Origin: Actinomycetota bacterium
GTDB taxonomy: Bacteria > Actinomycetota > UBA4738
Direction: 5' to 3'
Assembly (NCBI GenBank): GCA_005885015.1
Contig: VAYG01000145.1
Location: 402 to 9,980, forward strand
DNA: 9,579 nt
The notes under the pieces were generated by a model. That model did not search any database, had not been told where the DNA came from, and saw only the letters and a list, made by a program, of their open reading frames with translations. The position numbers and the translations under genes were made by a program. This document shows, one piece after another, positions 5,355 through 9,579 of the stretch (positions within the stretch are counted from its first letter, which is position 1; each line of letters opens with the position of its first letter).

Positions 5355-8300
5355 GCCGCTGGGATCCTCAAAGAAGGTGGGGCGGTCGCCGGTGTATTCA
5401 TAGCCCGTGATGTAGAGCTCGGTTGGATCTTGGGGGAGGGGATCAATCTGCAGGAATCGGCCGAGGGTCGGGTCGAAAGTCCTCGCTCGAAGGTTGTACA
5501 GGCCCGTGGCCGAGTCGAGGAACTGGCCGTCGAAACGCATCAGGTTGGCCGGCGCACTGGGATCGTTCTTGGTCGCCGTGCCCGTCCCGAAGGGGTCGGA
5601 GGCGTACGTCCACTCAGTGGCGCCGGACGACGAGGTCAGGTTGGCGACGCCGGAGTAAGCGTCCAGCAGGTAGAAGAAGTTCGATCCTCCCGTTGTCATG
5701 GAATTGAGGCCGGCCCCGTAGGAGTAGTCCCGGACCGTCGAGCCGCCGCTTCGCTCCAAGGCCAAGAGCGCCAGCGGCTCGTTCACATCCCACAGGTAGT
5801 CCGTGGTTGTTCCCGAAGTCGTGGAGGACCGGCGGTTCCCGTCGCCGTCATAACCAAAGGTGGTCGTTGCACCACCGACGGTGGCGGAAACCATCCGGTT
5901 CTCCAAGTCGTACGCGTAGGTCGTGGATCCCGCCCCCGTTTCGTTGCCGTTGCCCTCGAACGTATAGATCGTCGATCCGGTTGGCGGAGTTGAGCAGGGG
6001 TTGGAAGACGAGCCGACGAAGGCCCAGCACAGCTTGTCGTCGGAGTCGTACTTGTAGGTGGTGGTGACGTTCGGCGTGCCGTACTGGATCTGGGTCAGGC
6101 GATTGCCCACCGGGTCGTAGGTGTACCCGAGGCCGGTCAGCCCCGCTCCCGTGCAGCCGATCTTGTTGCACGCGCCGGTCAGCCGGTCGTAGGGGTCGTA
6201 CGTGTAGTACGTGGTGGTGGTAGATCCGCCCAGCAGCTTGGTCAGGCTCTGGGGATTGCCCACCCCGTCCAGGGATCCGAAGGTGAAGCTGGACAGGGTG
6301 TTCGTGGTCTTCTTGTTCATCACACTGGTCAGCCGGTCGGCGTTGTCGTAGGTCATGGTGGCCACGTAGCCGTTGGCCGAGGGGAAGGTCTTCGTGGTGA
6401 GGTCGTTCGCCTTGTCGTAGGCGTACTTGGTGGTGTTGGTCAGGGCCGTGGTGCACGAAGTGGTCACCGCTCCCAGGGTCACCGTGCACAGGCGATTGTC
6501 CCCGTCGTACTGGTAGCCCACGACCGCGGCGTCCGGGTAGGTGACCTGCTTGAGCTGCCCGCCGGGGTAGTAGACGTAGGAGAACACGTCGGAGCCCCTC
6601 GTGGCCGTGGACATGCGGTTGGCGTCGTCGTAGACGTAGTTGACCGTGCCGGCCCCGTCGGTCATCTGGGTCCGGTTGCCGTTGGCGTCGTAGGAGAACG
6701 TGACGTTGGGGGTGGTGGGGGCGTTGCTGTAGGTCAGACCGGACAGGCGGTTCAGGGCGTCGTAGTCATAGGTGATCGACCCGGAGGGGAGGGTCTTCAC
6801 GTGCAGAAGGCTGTTCGGCCAGTAGGCGAAGCCCCAGGACACCCCGGCCGGGGAGGCCACCGTCTGGAGACGGTTGGCGTCGTCGGGGGTGTAGGTCCAG
6901 GTGTGGCCGTTGGCGTCGGTCCGGGAGGTCAGGTTGTCGTTGTTGTCATAGACGTAGGCCGTCTTGCTGGTGGCGGGAGCGGACGCGCAGGTAGTGGCCC
7001 CGGTGTCGTAGCGGATCACGTGGTTGTTGGCGTCGGTCCGGGAGGTGACGAACCCGTCCGGGTCGTAGGCCCACTGGGTCAGGTGGGACAGGGGGTCCTG
7101 GGCCGAGGTCATTTGGTTGGCGTTGTTGTAGCCGTAGGTCCAGGTGAACGAGCCCGCGTGGGTGCAGGTCTCGTTGGTCGCGGCCCGGGGGTCGATCCGC
7201 TTGGTCATCCTCCCCCCGGCGTCGTAGCACAGCTTGGTGACGAACCCGAGCTGGGTGGTGACGGTGAGCGGCTCTGCCAAGTTGTTGTAGGTGAAGCTGG
7301 TGGCGTTGCCGTTCGGGTCGGTCACCGAGGAGAGCAGGCCGTTGCCTGAGGGGTCTCGTGTGTAGGTCCACCTGCTGGAGGCTCCGGCCGCCGAGCAGGA
7401 GGCTGGCGGAGAGCTCAGCGGGAGCGTCATGCAGGTCAGGTTGCCCGACGCGTCGTAGCCGTAGAGCGTGGTGCGCCGGGGGCTCCGCCCGTCCTGGAAG
7501 CTCAGCAGGTTGTTGTTGGAGTCGTAGGTCCAGTTCTCCTGGTAGTTGAGAGGCGCCGGGTCGCTCTCCTGCGTCAGATTTCCGGCCGAGTCGTACACGT
7601 AGGTTGCGGTGTTGTTCCGGCCGTCGGTGAGGCTGACGATGTTGATATCTCCGTCGTAGGCGTATTTGGTCGTGTCCCCCAGGGGATCGGCGACCTTTAC
7701 CAAGGTGCCGTTGGAGTAGGTGTAGGTCCAGACCTTGCTCCGGGCGTCTGTGAACGTGGCCGTCTGGCTCTGGGGGTTCCAACCGTAGGACAGGGAGTGG
7801 TTCCGGGCGTCGATCTGGCTGACCACTCGACCGGTGGCGTCATAGGTGTTCTGGGTGACGGTGTTCCCACGTTGGTCTTGCAAGGTCTTCATCAAGTTGA
7901 GCGGTTGCGGGGCATCCGCCGCGGTGGTGTAGGTGAACTGGACGAAGCTCCCGCGGATGTCGGTCACCTTGTCGAGCAGATTCGAGGCGTTGTAGTGATA
8001 ACCGACGCTCCGGCTCAACGGCATTGACAGGCTGGTCAGCCGCCCGCTCGTATAGCCGAGCGTCACCGACCAGGCCCCGTTGCCGCTGATCGAGGCGATA
8101 TGGCCGGAGGTGTAGGTAAACGTCAGCCCCTGGTTGTTCCGGTCCTTGATCGAGGTCATGTTGCCCGACGTGTTCAGCTGGTACTTCACCAGGTCGTGGC
8201 GGGTGACGGTGAAGGTCTGATCCCCGTTCTTGATCAAGACATCATGCACGCCCGGTCCACCGAGGTAGGAACCGTCCGCCTGCTTGGCGAACACGACCTG

Positions 8301-8654
8301 CTGCCCATCCCCCGTGTGCAGGACCAGGTCACCCAGCCAGTCGTACTGACGGAGGTAGATGTTGTACGAAGAGGTCAAGCCCTGGCTGATCGGGATGGGC
8401 TGGTCGATGGCGGATCCTCCCGCGGGCGGTGTCCCTTGGATTGGCGTGGTGTCAGCCGAGTTGTAGGCGCGGGCAAAGGCGAACGGGACACCGATATTGG
8501 GCATGGTGGCGTCCACGCCCGAGTTGAAGAAGCTTCCGAGCGCCAGGTTGACAGGATCGCCGGTGAACCCGGGGTGACCGGATCGGGCGTCACAGCCTCC
8601 GCAATTGCCGAGGGACTGCCCCGGAGGGACTGAGGGCGTCGGATTGAACCGCAC
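4890..8654 (-). CDS. RHS/YD-repeat protein with variable C-terminal tip
   Basis: This frame of 1254 codons encodes a secreted-type RHS (WapA-like) shell protein. Residues about 32-68 (GDPVNLALGSFFNSG and then a RAYNS motif) match the N-terminal RHS domain. About 158-1010 is an array of YD repeats (YDxxGRLT-like units such as YDANGNRTQMTDGAG). Residues 1041-1100 form the RHS core (ARTFDPTLGRFLQIDP ending in DPSG). A unique 154-residue tip follows. Such shells encapsulate and deliver a C-terminal toxin in known families. The nominal GTG start at 8654 has no ribosome site and no signal peptide follows it. The frame is almost surely the continuation of the PD40-repeat coding upstream, broken by a frameshift. 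Core GC in two sampled 60-nt blocks is about 63-73%, whereas the tip averages about 52%. The tip matches no toxin family I know. Confidence 0.93.
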   Translation of the reverse strand: MRFNPTPSVPPGQSLGNCGGCDARSGHPGFTGDPVNLALGSFFNSGVDATMPNIGVPFAFARAYNSADTTPIQGTPPAGGSAIDQPIPISQGLTSSYNIYLRQYDWLGDLVLHTGDGQQVVFAKQADGSYLGGPGVHDVLIKNGDQTFTVTRHDLVKYQLNTSGNMTSIKDRNNQGLTFTYTSGHIASISGNGAWSVTLGYTSGRLTSLSMPLSRSVGYHYNASNLLDKVTDIRGSFVQFTYTTAADAPQPLNLMKTLQDQRGNTVTQNTYDATGRVVSQIDARNHSLSYGWNPQSQTATFTDARSKVWTYTYSNGTLVKVADPLGDTTKYAYDGDINIVSLTDGRNNTATYVYDSAGNLTQESDPAPLNYQENWTYDSNNNLLSFQDGRSPRRTTLYGYDASGNLTCMTLPLSSPPASCSAAGASSRWTYTRDPSGNGLLSSVTDPNGNATSFTYNNLAEPLTVTTQLGFVTKLCYDAGGRMTKRIDPRAATNETCTHAGSFTWTYGYNNANQMTSAQDPLSHLTQWAYDPDGFVTSRTDANNHVIRYDTGATTCASAPATSKTAYVYDNNDNLTSRTDANGHTWTYTPDDANRLQTVASPAGVSWGFAYWPNSLLHVKTLPSGSITYDYDALNRLSGLTYSNAPTTPNVTFSYDANGNRTQMTDGAGTVNYVYDDANRMSTATRGSDVFSYVYYPGGQLKQVTYPDAAVVGYQYDGDNRLCTVTLGAVTTSCTTALTNTTKYAYDKANDLTTKTFPSANGYVATMTYDNADRLTSVMNKKTTNTLSSFTFGSLDGVGNPQSLTKLLGGSTTTTYYTYDPYDRLTGACNKIGCTGAGLTGLGYTYDPVGNRLTQIQYGTPNVTTTYKYDSDDKLCWAFVGSSSNPCSTPPTGSTIYTFEGNGNETGAGSTTYAYDLENRMVSATVGGATTTFGYDGDGNRRSSTTSGTTTDYLWDVNEPLALLALERSGGSTVRDYSYGAGLNSMTTGGSNFFYLLDAYSGVANLTSSSGATEWTYASDPFGTGTATKNDPSAPANLMRFDGQFLDSATGLYNLRARTFDPTLGRFLQIDPLPQDPTELYITGYEYTGDRPTFFEDPSGMSLGDLFHKVSRVAIGPVNFARNAAGDWVSGAVAMAHQAAGIVASGLDTARSVGRRTLEVLSVIPYAQYYVTYRVIRFAHCHLGVAGQILTAPLVPLETEGLAKDVVIDLVKGRFFADESVRDEGRRGHLLPFELGPIIYLYGWHANGKIDFEW
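5625..8183 (-). repeat. YD (RHS) repeat array
   Basis: About 850 residues of tandem degenerate YD units of roughly 20-25 residues each occupy this span of the RHS gene. On the plus strand they appear as recurring words such as GTCGTAGGTGTAG and GTTGGCGTCGTAG, encoding the complement of YTYD and YDDANR. The repeats build the beta-cage wall in known RHS structures. Several units carry inserted loops with paired cysteines. Confidence 0.85.
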
Positions 8655-9115
8655 CGGCCATCGGAGGACACCACCGGATACTGGTTGTACACGGCGCTGG
8701 CCTGGCTGCCGTCGGCGGCCACGGATGACCGGACGGTGATGCCCTGCTGCATGTCCCGGAGGAAGATGTCGGAGTTCCCGTTGGTGTCCCCGGCGACCAG
8801 GGGGGCGAGGGACCCGAACACGGCGTAGCGGTCGTTGTCGGCCATGGAGCCCAGGTCACCCTGCCCGGCGCCGTTGCCCGCAGAGTCCACCGAGACCAGG
8901 GTGGAAGTTCCAGTCTGCTGGTCGTAGACGTAGTCATCGCCGCACAGCCCGTTGTTCCCCAGCGCGGTGAAAGCGACGTAGCGGCCGTCGGAACTGATCG
9001 AGGGTTGCTCCGCGGAGTCCTCGTTGCACCCTGGCAGGGGGGTCTGGTCGGCCTTGACCGTGGTGCCGGTGGTCATGTCGTGGACGAACACATCCAGGTT
9101 GTTGTTGGTGTCCCC
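8654..9115 (-). pseudogene. PD40 propeller repeats, middle segment (frame-shifted from both neighbours)
   Basis: This frame runs from GDTNNNLDVFVHDMTTG at 9115 down to PVVSSDGR at 8656-8654. It holds about two and a half PD40/TolB-like blades, recognised by SISSDGRYVAF, VAGDTNGNSD and IFLRDMQQG. Both ends break at a propeller DGR(Y)V motif. On the right the preceding blade stops at SADGRYV in another frame. On the left SSDGR should be followed by YVxF, and the RHS frame supplies VRFNP. The segment has no ribosome site of its own. It is therefore the middle of one large exported PD40-RHS gene whose frame is disrupted twice, by real mutation or by sequence or assembly error. Confidence 0.75.
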
Positions 9116-9579
9116 ACGTACCGGCCGTCCGCGGATATGAAGTGGGCCCGGACGACGGCGGTGGTGCTGTCGCCGTTGCCCTGCGTCCCGTCGGCGGCCA
9201 CCGACAGCCGGGTGGTGGCCCCGGTCACCGAGTCGTGGACGAACACGTCCCACGTGCCGTTGGTGTCCCCCGCCACCAGATTGGTGGCCTGGGACTCGAA
9301 CACCGTCCACCGTCCGTCAGGGGAGATAGAAGGGGAGTCGCTCCGCAGGTCGGCCTGGTTCCCGGAGGAGTCCACCGAGACGCGGCTCACCGACCCAGTG
9401 GAGCGGTCTCGGACGAAGACGTCGGTCTGACCGTTGGTGTCCCCCGGCACCAGGGTGGAGTCCCCCGAGCTGAAGGCGACGTAGCGACCGTCCGCGGAGA
9501 TGGAGGGCTGGCCCCCGCCGCCCCCCACGTCCAGCCTGGTGACGGCGGTCGTGGTGTTCCACAGGGTGTCCCGGACGAA
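9116..9579 (-). CDS. PD40 (TolB-like) propeller repeats, N-terminal segment, partial
   Basis: The frame is open from the right window edge, reading FVRDTLWNTTTAVTRLDV and then three repeat units: SISADGRYVAFSSGD with VPGDTNGQTDVFVRD, SISPDGRWTVFESQ with VAGDTNGTWDVFVHD, and FISADGRYV, where it ends. The unit (P-S-I-S-x-DGRY-V-x-F, about 10 variable residues, GDTNG, two residues, DVFVxD-xxTG-xxxRxSV) is a PD40/WD40-like beta-propeller blade, as in TolB and many exported surface proteins. The N-terminus and any signal peptide lie beyond 9579. The third blade lacks the roughly 11 residues between GRYV and GDTN and switches frame there. It belongs with the two downstream segments as one gene. Confidence 0.8.

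Noticed and set aside
6801..7782. Gly/Val-rich plus-strand frame and a second minus-strand frame inside the RHS array
   Set aside because: Both are shadows of the YD repeats; their repetitiveness comes from the repeat DNA itself.
5625..8183. CRISPR-like or satellite array suggested by recurring short words
   Set aside because: The periodicity is that of degenerate YD protein repeats in an open frame; repeats are not identical and spacers are absent.

Overview
The window is high-GC DNA, probably from an actinobacterium or a similar high-GC soil or sediment lineage. The base composition, GTG starts with purine-rich ribosome sites, a classic actinobacterial-style OmpR/HAMP two-component pair, and a secreted PD40-plus-RHS giant protein all fit this. 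The exact taxon cannot be read from the sequence.

Left edge (1-376): the last 35 codons of a gene that looks like a transposase C-terminus are followed within about 45 bases by an N- and C-terminally truncated remnant of a SnoaL-like ester cyclase. This looks like old insertion-sequence damage.

Two-component block (377-3086): a response regulator and its sensor kinase form a tight operon on the minus strand, with overlapping or 2-nt-spaced coding regions. A small secreted protein gene is transcribed divergently from a 148-bp shared control region that carries OmpR-like half-site motifs. That gene ends in a perfect 12-bp stem terminator hairpin.

Middle (3087-4405): mostly non-coding. It holds one small secreted-protein gene on the minus strand. 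Upstream of that gene is a striking triple CCGTCAC repeat with exact 11-bp phasing, the geometry of PhoB/PhoP-type response-regulator boxes. A possible 29-codon coding remnant lies further right.

Right half (4406-9579): this is dominated by one very large minus-strand gene that enters from beyond the right edge. Its N-terminal part is a run of PD40 (TolB-like beta-propeller) repeats. These lead through two reading-frame breaks, both at a DGR(Y)V propeller motif, into a 1254-codon RHS/YD-repeat shell with an RHS core and an unrecognised 154-residue C-terminal tip of clearly lower GC. A membrane-anchored 136-residue protein gene follows 73 bp downstream, where an immunity gene would sit in a polymorphic-toxin locus, though its sequence does not prove that role. 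The PD40-RHS-tip plus follower locus is the most interesting system here.
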